A DNA stretch of 64,000 bases from Tigriopus japonicus (lineage: Eukaryota; Arthropoda; Copepoda; Harpacticoida; Harpacticidae), in contig CM021320.1 in NCBI GenBank assembly GCA_010645155.1, positions 8,841,699-8,905,698 on the forward strand. Direction: 5' to 3'. The translations under genes and the position numbers were made by a program. The notes under the pieces are model-generated. The model ran no database searches and was not told the DNA's origin. It worked only from the letters and a program-made list of their open reading frames with translations. Shown here one piece after another: positions 9,675-23,004 of this stretch; position 1 is the first letter of the stretch, and each line of letters starts with the position of its first letter.

Positions 9675-11399
9675 ATGGCTGACAAAGGTTGGACAATGCC
9701 ACCCACTGAAGGCACTCCCCCTGACGCTCCACCCTCTTATGAGCAAACCCAAGCGGCTCATGGAGCATCCAAGGCTTATGCTCCGCCCTATCCTCAACAA
9801 CCACAACAGCAACATTGTAAGTAAATTCAAGAAAAATAAGGCAAGAGTTGGGTTATCTAGGATGACCGATAGAGGGCGATGTTGGTTCGAACTGTTGAAT
9901 ATTAATGATGCAAATGCTCTGAAAGGTTAAATTCAATCATGAAGTGTTGGTTGAAGTGAAGGCCAAGTTGAAGGATGTAATTTGACACGTTGAAGAAGTC
10001 ATTTTAAAATCCTGAGACCTTTGAGACTAGTTTTGAAGTTGAAAACGATGACTCAGATTCATTTGAATTCTTGGCGACAAAAATCCATGGAAAACACCAA
10101 TAACAAACCATTAATCTGTTTCGACTCAACTCTAACATGGTGCAAAGTTATGATTTGGGCAGAAGTCGAAATTTATCATGCCCTCTATCTTAATTAATAC
10201 AAGGATGGCGTAACAACTAGAATAATTGCGTCCTTCGAGAATGTAGATGAAATATAGCCGTTAGAAATTGATGGACGAAAATAGTCTTTTAGAACAACAT
10301 CAACCATTGTTTTCCTAAGTAATGAGTGAAACAATATGTTCAACTTTGGTTTTAACTGTGTTTTGATTAACGTTTCTAGAGAGATTTCGTCGTAAATTAT
10401 GCATTGATTTCCAATCTCAAAACTCGTGTCAAAAAGCTTTGTAATTTTAAAATATGTTTCCTTGACGAAAAAAGTACCAGAGAGTTCATGAAGGGAGCTT
10501 CTTTGTGAATGTAGGGATTTGAATAATATTTTGAAAGCCAAAAGGCATATTTAGGTAAAATGAACGCAAACATAAACTCGTTTGACCGCTTTTAAGTGCT
10601 TTTACGGAGGGGAGATTTGTTAAAACTGAATCATTCCCAAATGTCAATATTTGCATTGTTCACCCCCTTTCTCGACAATGTTCGAATTAAATATGGTATG
10701 AAGATATGAGGGTAAAATATTAGATACTTTACTTTGAGCTATGAAGCTTCTGGAATACATTATAAGTCAGTCATGCGTGCAATATTTGAATTTGAATCAC
10801 GCTTTCCTCTTGACTTGGAGGAAGTATTATCCACCGAGCCCTTATTATTAATTAAAGACGTGATCATAGACAAGCTTCACAAAACGAAATTTGAATGTCG
10901 CTTATATTAAGCTCAACTCTAAGAGGATGAAAACTCTAAGTTGCCTTTTTTTGGAAATAAACGGGTAAAAAACTTCTTTCGTGACAATCGCCAACGACAT
11001 AGATTCCCAAATCTTTAAATCTTACCCACTCACTTTCCCAGCTAACATGAGCAATGCTTCAGATGGTCGACCCGTCATCGTGCAGTATGTGAATGCTCCC
11101 AACTTTGGTCATCGACCCGTTAACATGGTTTGCCCGCATTGTCAGAGCCAAATCTGCACCTCCACCGAATCCGAACCCGGAGCAATGGCTTGGGTTCTCG
11201 CCGGAGTTTTGTGCGTGGTTGGGTAAGGCATAATCAAAGGTTAAACATTTTTTTCCCCGAAGATTAAAACTTGGGTTTATTTGGTTTCAGATTGTGGCCT
11301 TGCGCTTGCATTCCTTGTTGTATCGACAGTTTAAATTCTGTGACACACAAGTGCCCCAATTGCAAGAACTTTTTGGGCCGTTACAAAGGAGGATTTTGA
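9675..11399 (+). CDS. LITAF-domain protein
   Basis: This is a small endosomal and lysosomal membrane protein of the LITAF/CDIP family. Three exons (9675-9816, 11042-11222, 11291-11399) give 143 residues. The N-terminus is proline-rich with a PPSY motif (residues 19-22), a usual ligand for WW-domain ubiquitin ligases. The C-terminal LITAF domain has the first knuckle CPHC, a hydrophobic half-embedded segment (AMAWVLAGVLCVVGLWPC), CIPCCID, and the second knuckle CPNC followed by LGRYKGGF at the end. The paired cysteine knuckles bind zinc and anchor the monotopic membrane helix in the known family. Length is close to human LITAF (161). The first intron is long, 1.2 kb. Which paralogue it is cannot be told from sequence alone. 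Confidence 0.87.
9817..11041 (+). other. Long first intron of the LITAF-like gene
   Basis: The intron runs from GTAAGT to TTTCCCAG. It is AT-rich. The open stretch on the minus strand around 10194-10541 has no protein-like composition and I regard it as chance. No other feature was seen. Confidence 0.6.
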
Positions 11400-11779
11400 A
11401 GCGTCAAAAATACGAATAGACCGCCAATGGAGCCATCACCGACGATAAATGGCCTCACGGTCTCTAGCACTGTCAAGAATGTCATTGAATGTTGATACCG
11501 AATCTCCAAATTCCTTGAGATTGGAGTGACTTGCAGAAGCATACCAATTATTGTGTATGTTTCTCTCGATTTTTCCCATAGACGTCTCTTCGCCATTGAT
11601 TTTACCGCTTATCTTTTCAATCAAACCCGTCCGGGGAGCAAATCGGCCTCTCATTCTTGAGATGTCGCTTTTGCTCAGCTGTTTCCGTCATACACCTAAT
11701 ATAAATATACTTTCCGTTCACCCAGTATTGAATTTAAACATTTAAGAAGCGTAAATTTACGTGTTTCACGCACCTAAAG

Positions 11780-11789
11780 AATAAATAAA
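11780..11789 (+). promoter_or_regulatory. Candidate poly(A) signals of the LITAF-like gene
   Basis: Two overlapping AATAAA hexamers lie about 380 bases after the stop and only 60 bases before the stop of the convergent zinc-finger gene at 11851. Confidence 0.45.
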
Positions 11790-11850
11790 AAAAGAGATTT
11801 TTTGATGCATTTCAATAACCACTCAACAATTCAAGACCATCGCAAATGAT

Positions 11851-14800
11851 CTACCACTTCGTATTGAGCACAGTCTGAAGATGATTCGTGGCCACCGTTT
11901 GTTCTTCCACTTCAGTAATCTCGCGAGATACTGTATTCAGAGGGGCTTGAACAACCGGAACGATAACCGAATATTCTTCAGTAGAAGGGCTAAATCCGCC
12001 ATTTGCCCGTTTAGCCGCATTTCTCGCCGCTCTTCGATCTCGCTCTCTTTTTCGCCTCCGTATTACGGCTGGAGTGACTTGTTTTTCTTCTTTTAATTCG
12101 AGGAAATCGTTGATCCGGCCAGGAATATCAGCCAGAAGATAATTTTTCTTCGCCAGTTCTTCGGGAATGACAATTGCATCTTGAGTCTTAAAGGAAGCAT
12201 TTTTATGCGCATCCAACACGTGACGACGAAGAGTGTAGTTCTTGTTGGACTTTAACCCGCAAATCGGACATTGATAAGGCTTGATATTGGTATGGATGAG
12301 GATGTGCTCGCCCATCTTCTGCTTGGATGAGAGCTTTCGATTACATATTAGACAATGACAAGGAATTTTTCTAAGAGTAATGCCATCCGGGATGGTATGT
12401 AACGTGTCGTACAAGTGCTTCTTGAATTCAACCAATCCGTAGAAACCTGCGCCACAATCTGTGCAGAGATATGATTTGGTCACTCCTGTGTCCTTCAGCA
12501 CTTGTCCAACGTCTTTACAAATGTGATAATCGTAAAGTGCGTTAGTATCAGCATCAGCCGGAGTTTTGAACTTGACCCCGCAATAGGAGCACAGGAATGA
12601 GAGCTTTTTATTCCTGGGGGTCGATGCCCTGCCATGTCTATTTTTAAACTCAAACCGCTTCCACCAATGGTTGGAGAACGATTCTTCGCTTTTGAAGGTC
12701 TTGTTGCAACAAATGCAAAAAAGGAAGTCAACGTTGTGTTGCTTGGCGTGGTTGGACATCTCCTTCAAATTGGGCATGGTTTTGTAGCAAATGTCACATG
12801 GGAGTTCACTTTCTAGTCTGTATACACTGGCGTGTTCCTCGACATGTGCGTCGATTTCCGCTGGAGGAACTCTCATATGGCACACATGGCAGATACTCAT
12901 ATTTCCTAGAGTGCAGAAGAACTTTTCGTGTTGAAGCAATTTTCTGGTAGACTCGTGTCCAAGTCCGCAACTTGCACATTTGTAGATTAACATGCTCGGA
13001 TCGAAAAACTCGCCTGGAGCGAATCGATCACCATCAAAATCGTCCCAGAGATCGTCTTCTATTCGGTCCAGCAAAGGATCTTCTTCGTGCCAAGGAATGT
13101 CCGAGTTTTCGGGTAAACATTTCAGGTACTCTTGATGGATAATCGATTGGATGAGTTCATCGATATGACGTTTGCATTCACCAACGGTGGAAGCCATGTG
13201 GATCTCTTCTTGAACCGTTCGTAATTGCTCCATTAGAGAGGGTTTGCTAACGAAGCCCATCAAGGCTTCCTCGTACAATTTCATTCTATGATGAAGCACA
13301 GCGATGGTTCGATTCTTGTTATGGCCTAACTTGAAAGAGTTTCGGTACAAATTGACAATCTCTCGATATCGCCGATTGCGCTCGGTCAATTGAGCGATTT
13401 GGGCTGAGATATAATGCACGGGGAATTCACTCATGGTCAAAGCATTGGATTCGACCAAGATCGTGCGACACAAGTTCAGTTCGGTTTCGGCCGTTTTCAA
13501 CTTCTGACGTAGAAGACTCACTTCTTTGGCATGCCATTGCTTTTCGGACAAACCGGACATAACTTCGGATTTGTTCTTCAACGTTCCAGAATGCGGGGGT
13601 TTTATCGACAAAGTTGAATTCTTTTCGGGCATGGCTCGAACTTGATCGATCTCCGAATAGAGAACACTCGTAGCTTCGCTAAATAAAGGTGAGTCCAAGA
13701 GACTTCTCTTACGCGATTTGACGACGAATTCAGCGAGGTCGCACAAATTTGACCGGAGGTTCAGAGGTTCGCTGAAGCCGCACTTGCGGTTAATGAGGGG
13801 CGGCATATTGGGAAGATTGATGGAGTTTCGAATTTTCGGGTCCGTCTCGAAGTTTCGGGCGAATTTCAACAAGGTTCCATCTTGTAATTCCGGATAGCCA
13901 AGCTGATCTAGTAGCGCCTTTTTCGGATCCCGCTTGAGATGTCTCAGTTTGTCCTTTTGCAACTTTTCAAATTTGGTTTTCTTGGCAGGAACATCCTCTG
14001 GAACACCCTCAGTCGATGCCCTTATTCTTTTGTTCCGACCAGTGTGAACGGGTTGGCTCGATTGGCTTTTTTTAACAGGCAAATCTTGTGGGATGAGAAA
14101 CATTCTCCTCTTCCCCTTTTGATCTTCATAGAAAACATCGTTGAACTCCAATTGGTTGCGGAGTGAAGTTTCCCAAGCAATGTCGAACAAATCTTCTGAC
14201 GGCTTCGACACCTTCTTCAATTGAATCAATTTCTCGCACACATAATTCAAATTGCAAGGCTGACATTCGGCCTTCTTCCACAAGGACCTGAGGATCTTGG
14301 CCAAGGTTCGAATGCTAAAAGGAGACTTGGTAAGGGTTTCATGGACCTGTTTCATCGTGGGCAACTGAAGCCACGTGGGCAATCCCACATCTTTGAGAGG
14401 CTTAGGAGCCTTTTTCACTTGACCCGGAGGAGCTGCAGGCTTCAAAATGGCTCCATTGGGGGCCATAAACATCTTGCGATCAGTCATTTGGTCCACATAG
14501 AACTCGGCATTGAAACGCTCATCACGATTGGACACAGGAGCTAAGACATCGAAAAGCTTGGCAAACTCGCGCTTTCGACTGCCCAAGATTTCCGTGGATC
14601 TTAATCCGGATGAAGACTGCGTTAGTTCTCGAACCTTTTGAAGAATGACCGGGATTGACATTGGACAACAATGGGTTCGATCCCAAATGGCGTGAACTTT
14701 ACTCGCTATGGTATTAGGAGGCGTTTGCTCTTGCAAGGTGAGCAACGCGAACACTGATCGGAGAATATCTCCACAAGTGGGCAATTGGGTCCATTTATCC

Positions 14801-15515
14801 ATATCTTTGGGGTCGACTTTTTCATTCTTATTGGATGGGATTCGCTTAGAAGCCTCGGTTGCGTAGGGCTCATCAATCTCTGAATCCGAGAGCAATTCAT
14901 AAGTGATCTCATCCTTAACGATGCCATGAACAATTGGTTCTATGAACTGCTCTTGTAATTTGGTATTCAATTTCCATGAGGGGGGAGTCAATTTGGGCTC
15001 AAAACCCAGTGGAAAAATCGAGGGCAAATAGGACGGATGACCTCGTAGGCGGGAACAAACGCCCTCTTGAAAGTGTTTGGCACAAATGAAGTACTCATCA
15101 TCCAATTCTAGACGACCACCATTCACTTGGATGTTAAGATATCTGGAAATATCTTTACTTTGTTGATCCCGTTTGGGAGGAAGGCGTATCATGGGCTGAT
15201 TCTCGTTGATATTAGTCACGTAGAGTCGACGACAACCGGGAATCACGCAAATATTCGTGGGTGGTTCGTTGGAAGAGCCCTTCTCCTCTTTGATATCCAT
15301 CCTTATCACATCATCTTCATCGGAATCCTAAATTTAAAAAAAAAGTAGATTCCGCCGTGATTAAATATTATTATGAGTAAGCTTTTTACAATACTGACTT
15401 CGGTGTCATCCTGGCCTTTCATGAGATCTGTCATGTCGATGGGACTGGGTAAGTTGGTCTCATCTTCGTCATTCGAGTCCCAATAGGAGGATCCTGAGGA
15501 GTTTGAATCCTCCAT
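11851..15515 (-). CDS. THAP and C2H2 zinc-finger protein
   Basis: This is a probable nuclear DNA-binding regulator of 1200 residues in two exons: 15515-15390 and 15327-11851, joined in phase 0 (donor GTAAAA). The start ATG sits a few bases after a strong acceptor-like CCTTTCCTCTAG, so an untranslated first exon probably lies further upstream. Residues 1-60 are acidic. A THAP-like zinc module follows, with C-x4-C in CVIPGC, about 49 residues, then C-x2-H in CAKHF. The middle has about 500 low-complexity residues and a helical, coiled-coil-like part (MEQLRTVQEEIH and nearby). The C-terminal third has about eight C2H2-type fingers, for example CDICYKTM, CSYCGVKF, CTDCGAGF and CPICGLKS. A basic tail (RRRKRERDRRAARNAAKR) may be a nuclear localisation signal. 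I do not recognise an orthologue. Confidence 0.78.
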
Positions 15516-17102
15516 CTTGATCCTAGAGGAAAGGGATGAGTTAAGAGATAACAAATAGCTCGGTTTCAAGGATTAGAAGTCAATCTTACCCGATTCTTTA
15601 AGAGGGAAATGTTTTGAAATTGGAGGGAGAGAAGGCTCAATGGATCATGGAAAATAGATTCGACAGCGCAAGAGTGTTTAGTGGCCAGAGAGGGAACCTG
15701 AATGGACGAGTTGGAGGACAGTGATGCCAAAACTTAGTGCCAATCAAGATAAGGCTGTTCAGAAATGCCACAATTGACGTGATTGAAGGTGAAATTTGGA
15801 ATGGAATAAGATTTGTGAGTTGACAAAAAAACTTGGATTGTTGGATTAGCTTCTTCTTTTTCTCAGGGATGAAACATTTGCGTACAAAGAGTGACGTAGT
15901 TGGCAAATCCTAGTTTTTGCCTTGATTTAAAAATTAAAGGATATCATGAAGGCTATTATACAATATTTCATTGGGATAAACTTGACCACATAGTTACTTT
16001 AAAATGAACTAGAGGGAGAAGATTTGGGAAGCCTAAATCGCTAGTGTCAGCGTCTGTCGTTAGAGAGCGCTAGCAAGGTAGATCGCATCGTGCTACTACA
16101 GCTGTAAAAAGAGTCTTTTGGGTCCAAAAAAATAACTCGGATACGAGTCTCACGAATCTACACAAACAAAAGTGTGATCTAAAATGATTCGCGAGTCTTT
16201 TCATCTAAATACTGGCATTTTGTTTCTAATTACTAAGAGGGACCGACAAGCATTTTCAAGCATAAAATACTTTATTGAGAAATTAATATGTCACGGTGGA
16301 TGGATTTCAGGCTCTTTGAACTTATGATTGAGGCAAAAACAACTTTGGAACGAGATCTTTTAATGATTCAATTCCTTGGGAATTGATTTGAACCTTTTAG
16401 AGCCCTTTTTCAAATATTTTTTTAATCGTTGGACGAATTTTCGGAAAAATGGGATTTGAGTCGAGTCCTAAGAGTCGTTGCAAAGGCTCGTTTACAGGCC
16501 TACGTGCAACTCGAGAACCAAATACAAAATTAAGATCAGAATCAAACGCTAAATTAGAGCCTAAATTCTTCTCTCAATTACCCTTTTCTCACTCTTGAAA
16601 CAAACAAGTGTCCTCTTGATGAGTGCATGCAAGTATACTCTTCAAGATTAGTGGATTGATTTGAATCCAAAAAAATCTGGATTCCAAATTTCAGCACTTT
16701 TGGCATGTGCGTGACATTGCTTGATGTTTGTGCTCGATGTTCTCTTGCTAAAATATGTAAATTTGTGTCAATGGAACAAAAAGAAATCATTGCGCCTTAA
16801 GTCTTGCCAATCAAAATTAAGGTCATCACATGATTTAAGAAATATGAGCAAATGGCAAACTATGTCAACCGTCCCTGTCAAATAAAAAAATAAAACATTG
16901 ATTGTGTATGTTTGTGTCTAATTTCCTAAATTAACAAAAATAATAAATAATTATCAAAAGCAAAGAACAAGTGACCGATTTTCACAACTCTGAACGGAAA
17001 GAGCAGCATTACCTGTAAATAAACACATATCACAAGGATCGTTAGCATATTATTACAATGACAATTGTTTGGGGCAGGGACGAAGGTGAAGCCGTGATTG
17101 GA
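15516..17102. other. Intergenic stretch
   Basis: The first 100 bases probably contain the 5' leader of the zinc-finger gene. The remainder is AT-rich. No coding exon, RNA gene or clear repeat was seen. The 3' untranslated region of PPP1R21 presumably occupies the right end. Confidence 0.45.
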
Positions 17103-19277
17103 TCACTTTTTCTTCTTCCCCTTGTGATTCAATTCATACTTTAAACTTTCAATCTCATCCGTCTGCAGAGTGAGTTTCTCGTTCATATTGGCCACATGCT
17201 CAGTCATCAAACTCAATTGGCCTTCATAACTGGCTGCAGTGGTGCCCACTTCTTCCCGAAGACCCTCATTTTGAGCCTCAGCTTTCCGGAGCTCATCCAT
17301 CAGATGCTCGCGACGTTTTTCGGCTGCCCGATATCGTTTTTCCAAGGCCACACATTCGAGATAAAATGCAGTAGCTTGACTATCCGCCATCAACTTCTCG
17401 GCTACAATTTCCTTCATTCGATCCTGGAAATGGCTTTTTAGTTCGAGCTCACGTTCACTGAAGAGTTTATCTTGATCCGTTTCCGCCAACATGGATTCTT
17501 GACCCGAAGCAGTTCGACATCGATCGTATTTCATTTGCAGTAACTGGAACTCCAAGCTCCAATGTTCCTTGGTTTCTTCGGCTTTTTTCACCTTTTGCTG
17601 TAGGTCCTCAATGGTTTTGAGAAGAGTATCTTTCTCTCCTTGGATCAATTCTAGTTCTTGGGTCAAGCCCATTGTATTGGAATCGGGGAGATCTTGAAGT
17701 TGGTCTGAGGGCGGGGGTTGCTCTTCTTCCGGGGAAGAATCCGGAAGGCCTTGAAAATGCGATCCCACCCGAATAAGCGTGATGATTCTCGGCATGTTAT
17801 CCGAGAGAAGTCGCGAGATGGAATTCTCACCATTGGCGATGCTCGAGAGTGATGCTACAATACATTGGTTGGTGTTTTTCAATTGATCCGTGACCGTGGG
17901 CAGGTTATTCTCATCCACGGCTTTGGCCGAGTAGATATTATACAATTCCGTGGTTTCTTGGTGAAGTTGAGACACGGCCACAGTCAGGTTCTCGATGGCT
18001 TCGACCACTTCGGATTCTTGTTCCTTTTGAAGTTCAGTCATGTAATGAGAGACGCGCTCCAGAACTCGATTGAAAGATCGGATTCGATTCTGCAATTGGG
18101 CGTTGCGCTCACGTTGACCGGGTGGACACGAGTAGGCGTTGCTCTCAATTTGAAGACAAGCCAGCATTTGCGGTTCCAGTTCCATGACATAACTCACATA
18201 ACGACTGAAACAAGCGGTTAATTTCTGGAAGTGTCGCAAGATCCCGGAGCAATCCCGACTCTTCCGAGCTAAAACCTCGGATAAGCCAGTTTGGAAGGCC
18301 TCCTCAATGGGTTTGAGGAACTTGACATTCTGCAATAAGAGCTTCGACAATTGGTCAGCTGAGTCCGTTAACGGGCCATCCAAATGGGTGTCTTTCAGTC
18401 GATGTTCCCAATAAGTCAAGAAATCCGAAAATCCGGCCACCAAATCCGAAATACTCTCCCCAAACTGACTCAAAAGCTCCACCGATTGAATCCGAACATC
18501 CTCGATTCTCAACGGATAATTATTTGCGGCCTCGGTCTTCAAAGGAACATGCGAATTCGAGGGTTTCGAAGCCGGGGTTTGAACCGGACTCGCCACTTCC
18601 GAAGTGACCGAGGCGCTTTCCAATTGAACTTGTAACACCGTGATTCGATCCTTACAATCGATCAATTCCTTCTCTAAAGCTCGAATCCGTTCCAAATGTT
18701 GGACATTCTCCGTTTTCAGACCTTGGATCAGATCTTTCCGATGGGAATCTTCGGCCCGTTCACTTTGAGCTTGTTTCCGATCTCCGGCTTCCAATTGCTT
18801 GATCCGGGATTGCAATGAAGAGATGACCTCTTCGTATTTATGATCGATTTCCGCCAATCGGGCGTGTAATTGGGCGTTTTCCTCGATTTTTCCCTGCAGT
18901 TCCCGCCCAATCACGGAATTGAGTCCTTCAGAAGCGGCCATTCGCTCAGCCGAAGCCTTTTTGGTCTGAGCTCCGCGGTCTTTGGCGTGTTTGGCCATCG
19001 AATCCAAGGCCTCCAATTCCTCTTGCAGAACATGAACCCGTCGAGTGAGTTGAACATTGCGGAATTGAACGGACTCCATTTCGGTTTCGTATTTGCGGGC
19101 CCGCATCTCCTTTTCGCGGAGCTTTTCGCTCAAGATCTGACTTTGGCCTTGTTCGTCGAGCAAGGCCTTCTTGACCACGCCAAATTGAGCGCGCAGCTTG
19201 GCGTATTCCATGGCCAATTTGGCGTACTTGGCCTGGTTCATGTCGGTGAGGGGCGGGGCGGGGTCGCCGGCTTCCAT
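17103..19277 (-). CDS. PPP1R21: Protein phosphatase 1 regulatory subunit 21
   Basis: This is a 724-residue coiled-coil protein. In other animals it is a core subunit of the FERRY complex, a Rab5 effector on early endosomes that links mRNA to endosomes, and it also binds PP1. A single uninterrupted coding exon runs from ATG 19277 to the stop at 17103. The N-terminus has the name-giving KLRAQ motif (residues 27-31, in AMEYAKLRAQFGVVKKAL), followed by long heptad-rich coiled coils (residues about 15-230). A helical middle region (LSQFGESISDLVAGF) follows, then a second coiled coil to the lysine-rich C-terminus (NHKGKKKK). Length is close to human (780). GTG and other codons extend the frame upstream, but the ATG before MEAGD fits the family start. 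Confidence 0.88.
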   Translation of the reverse strand: MEAGDPAPPLTDMNQAKYAKLAMEYAKLRAQFGVVKKALLDEQGQSQILSEKLREKEMRARKYETEMESVQFRNVQLTRRVHVLQEELEALDSMAKHAKDRGAQTKKASAERMAASEGLNSVIGRELQGKIEENAQLHARLAEIDHKYEEVISSLQSRIKQLEAGDRKQAQSERAEDSHRKDLIQGLKTENVQHLERIRALEKELIDCKDRITVLQVQLESASVTSEVASPVQTPASKPSNSHVPLKTEAANNYPLRIEDVRIQSVELLSQFGESISDLVAGFSDFLTYWEHRLKDTHLDGPLTDSADQLSKLLLQNVKFLKPIEEAFQTGLSEVLARKSRDCSGILRHFQKLTACFSRYVSYVMELEPQMLACLQIESNAYSCPPGQRERNAQLQNRIRSFNRVLERVSHYMTELQKEQESEVVEAIENLTVAVSQLHQETTELYNIYSAKAVDENNLPTVTDQLKNTNQCIVASLSSIANGENSISRLLSDNMPRIITLIRVGSHFQGLPDSSPEEEQPPPSDQLQDLPDSNTMGLTQELELIQGEKDTLLKTIEDLQQKVKKAEETKEHWSLEFQLLQMKYDRCRTASGQESMLAETDQDKLFSERELELKSHFQDRMKEIVAEKLMADSQATAFYLECVALEKRYRAAEKRREHLMDELRKAEAQNEGLREEVGTTAASYEGQLSLMTEHVANMNEKLTLQTDEIESLKYELNHKGKKKK

Positions 19278-20122
19278 GGTGGGCGTGGGATGGAGAGGAA
19301 CGAGGCACACGAAGAAAGAAAGGGCGCAATCCGCCCTCCTTTGTACGAAATGGAGTGAGAGAAGCGAGAGAGGAGGAGGAGGAGAAGGAACAGGATCAAG
19401 ATGAAATCAATCCATCAGACACAAACAGCGAAATCTCAGGTTGACCATATCAAACAAGGTCTTGGCATTTGTGGGCTCAACCGTGATCCATGGATTAAAA
19501 AGACAATTGCTAAATAATCATGCTTAAAAGAGGGCCAAAAAGATTCACAAAACAAAGAAGAATAGACGTAAAGATTTCGAAAAAGCTTTTAAACCCACAA
19601 AACGGCATAAAAAGCGTAAAAATATTAAAGGTTGAGAAAGTGCTTGGGATTTTAAAAAGTTGAAACTTAAAAAAAAACCACTCTTTCAATTTCTTTACGA
19701 CAACTCAACTTAACCAAAAGAATGTATGAATTAATAAATAGTGAACACTGCGCTTATTTATTCAATAAATTTAATCCAAACACCTCAATAGCTTGGGAAA
19801 GAATGGAGTGATCAAAATATGTCATCTTAAAATGCCAAGACCAAAATCATGACAAACAATTCTCAAACCAAAAGCAAACCTCCCCAATCAAAACGTCCAA
19901 AAAGATAATTTGATCACTTTTTGCACTGTTGTTTTTGTTATTTAACATAACTTGTTCAATTATGGATTCTCAAAAGTTTTTCTGATACGCAAAACGCAAA
20001 AAAATCAAATCATGCCAACATTTTAAACATCTATTTTAGGGTCAAAAACTCTTTTCTCTCCCCTGGTTAAACTGTTAAAAATTCACCACCTCAGTTCATC
20101 ATTTTGTCTAGGATGACATCAT
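19278..20122. other. Intergenic stretch left of the first gap
   Basis: The first 120 bases are purine-rich (GAG and GGA runs) and probably include the PPP1R21 5' leader. The rest is A-rich and non-coding. Confidence 0.4.
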
Positions 20123-20500
20123 CATTAGCCATTAATCATGAAATCTCTGAGAAAATCGCCGATGAAATCGATCTTTGTCTTACTCAGCCTCTCAGAATGG
20201 CAACCACATTGCTTGAAATAAAAATCATGAACACCGCGTGTCCGTTGCNNNNNNNNNNNNNNNNNNNNNNNNNNNNNNNNNNNNNNNNNNNNNNNNNNNN
20301 NNNNNNNNNNNNNNNNNNNNNNNNNNNNNNNNNNNNNNNNNNNNNNNNNNNNNNNNNNNNNNNNNNNNNNNNNNNCATTAGCCATTAATCATGAAATCTC
20401 TGAGAAAATCGCCTATGAAATCGGTCTTTGTCTTTCTCAGCCTCTCAGAATGGCAACCACATTGCTTGAAATAAAAATCATGAACACCGCGTGTCCGTTG
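20123..20500. other. Assembly gap flanked by duplicated sequence
   Basis: A run of N occupies 20249-20375. The 125 bases before it (20123-20247) reappear after it (20376-20500) with about three substitutions. The likeliest reading is two haplotype ends that failed to merge, not a biological tandem duplication. Confidence 0.8.
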
Positions 20501-20956
20501 ACCTTATCAGTTCCATAGAAATTTAGGTTTGGGTGGACGACCTTGGTTCTTTTCTTTCTTTGGGCAGTTTAACTCCTCTACAATATTGTAAGCTTTCACC
20601 GTTTTGCCCATCTTTTTTGCTTTCCAAGACATAATATCATGCTCATTGATGTGCTCTCGAGGGATTGTTGGAGGTATCCGTTCTACAAACGAGTAAAAAC
20701 TATTTCAGTTGTCCATTTTGAATTCATTTTAGCTCAGCGAATGTAGGGATCATTAAGTTTAAGCAAAATTAGGCCTTAGGCCTGTTCTTTGACGATCGTC
20801 GGCGATTCCCGTAGATTGGCATTCAAACTTCAATGAATTCTCCCGTGCTCACATTGAAACGCATGATTTAATACTAGTCATCCTCAAAAGACATTTCAGA
20901 GGTATTTTTACAATTGGATCGGGATGGTTCGTGGGTCGTCCCAAGGATCGTCCCAT

Positions 20957-21894
<938 letters not shown>

Positions 21895-22898
21895 ATGCGG
21901 CCTTTAACCGAGGATGAGACGAAGGCGCTCTTTGAAAAGCTCTCCAAGTACATCGGCGAGAATATCAAGTGCTTGTTGGATCGTCCCGATGGACTCTATT
22001 GTTTCAGACTTCAAAAGGATCGCGTCTTTTACGTGCAAGAAAAAATCATGAAAATGGTATGGATCGTCTTGAATGTCAGCTATCAGGCCTTTATTTCTTT
22101 TTGGACCACGTTTATACAGTTTGACAAAGAATGGACACACACGCACACTTGTGTCTGGTTAACCCATTTTTAATGGATACATTTTTAACTTCACCAACCT
22201 CCGAAATGATCCATGGGCCTAATAAAAAAAACCCCGCTTCAGTTTGGGATTATGGGATTAAAAGAAATGAGTTGCCATTGTTTCAAATCTCCTTGATCAT
22301 CTAATTCATGTAAAGTTAAATCTGGACACACCAAAACATGTGACCAATCGGTGACCAAAGTATGCCTTGAGTACATAAGACCTGTTGATTAAAGACTGTG
22401 GATCCTGTTAACGGGCAACATTCTTAATAAACGCTAAACGTGTTTAATCTGAAGTATCATCATAAACTATTACCAACCCTGCCCAAATGTAATACATTTC
22501 TTTTTCATTCCACGTAGGCTGCCACATTTCCCCGAGATACGCTCATGTCTTTAGGCACGTGTTTCGGGAAGTTCACCAAAAGCGGGAAATTTCGTCTACA
22601 CATCACGGCCTTGGATTTTCTGGCCCCTTACGCCAAACACAAGATCTGGCTCAAGGCCTCGGCCGAACAGCAATTCCTATACGGACACAACGCCATGAAA
22701 TCCGGATTGGGTCGCATCACCGAGAACACGGACAAGTATCAGGGCGTGGTGGTGTATTCCATGAGCGATTTGCCCTTGGGATTTGGCGTGGCCGCCAAAG
22801 CCACGGCCGAATGTCGACACGCCGAACCCATGAGCGTGGTTTGCTTCCATCAGGCCGATGTGGGCGAATATATTCGCAACGAAGCCATGTTAATATGA
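21895..22898 (+). CDS. NIP7: 60S ribosome subunit biogenesis protein NIP7
   Basis: This is a nucleolar factor needed for 27S pre-rRNA processing and 60S subunit maturation. Exons are 21895-22056 and 22518-22898, joined in phase 0, giving 180 residues, identical in length to human NIP7. Family motifs throughout include MRPLTEDE at the start, KYIGEN and [11 protein letters not shown] in the N-terminal pre-PUA domain, [20 protein letters not shown], then the PUA domain with [31 protein letters not shown] and [14 protein letters not shown] in frame upstream is ignored because the MRPLT start is conserved. The single intron is 461 bases and shows no feature. Confidence 0.96.
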
Positions 22899-23004
22899 TT
22901 GATTGATCGCTAGCTAGCTACGGACCGCCGAAATACAAGTTAATGATGGGAATACTAGGGTATAATATTGAATTGTATATGATGGAGGGATGAAAGGCGG
23001 GTAT

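Noticed and set aside
10194..10541. Minus-strand frame of 115 codons in the LITAF-like intron
   Set aside because: It has no splice sites, no family resemblance and the AT-rich composition of the intron.
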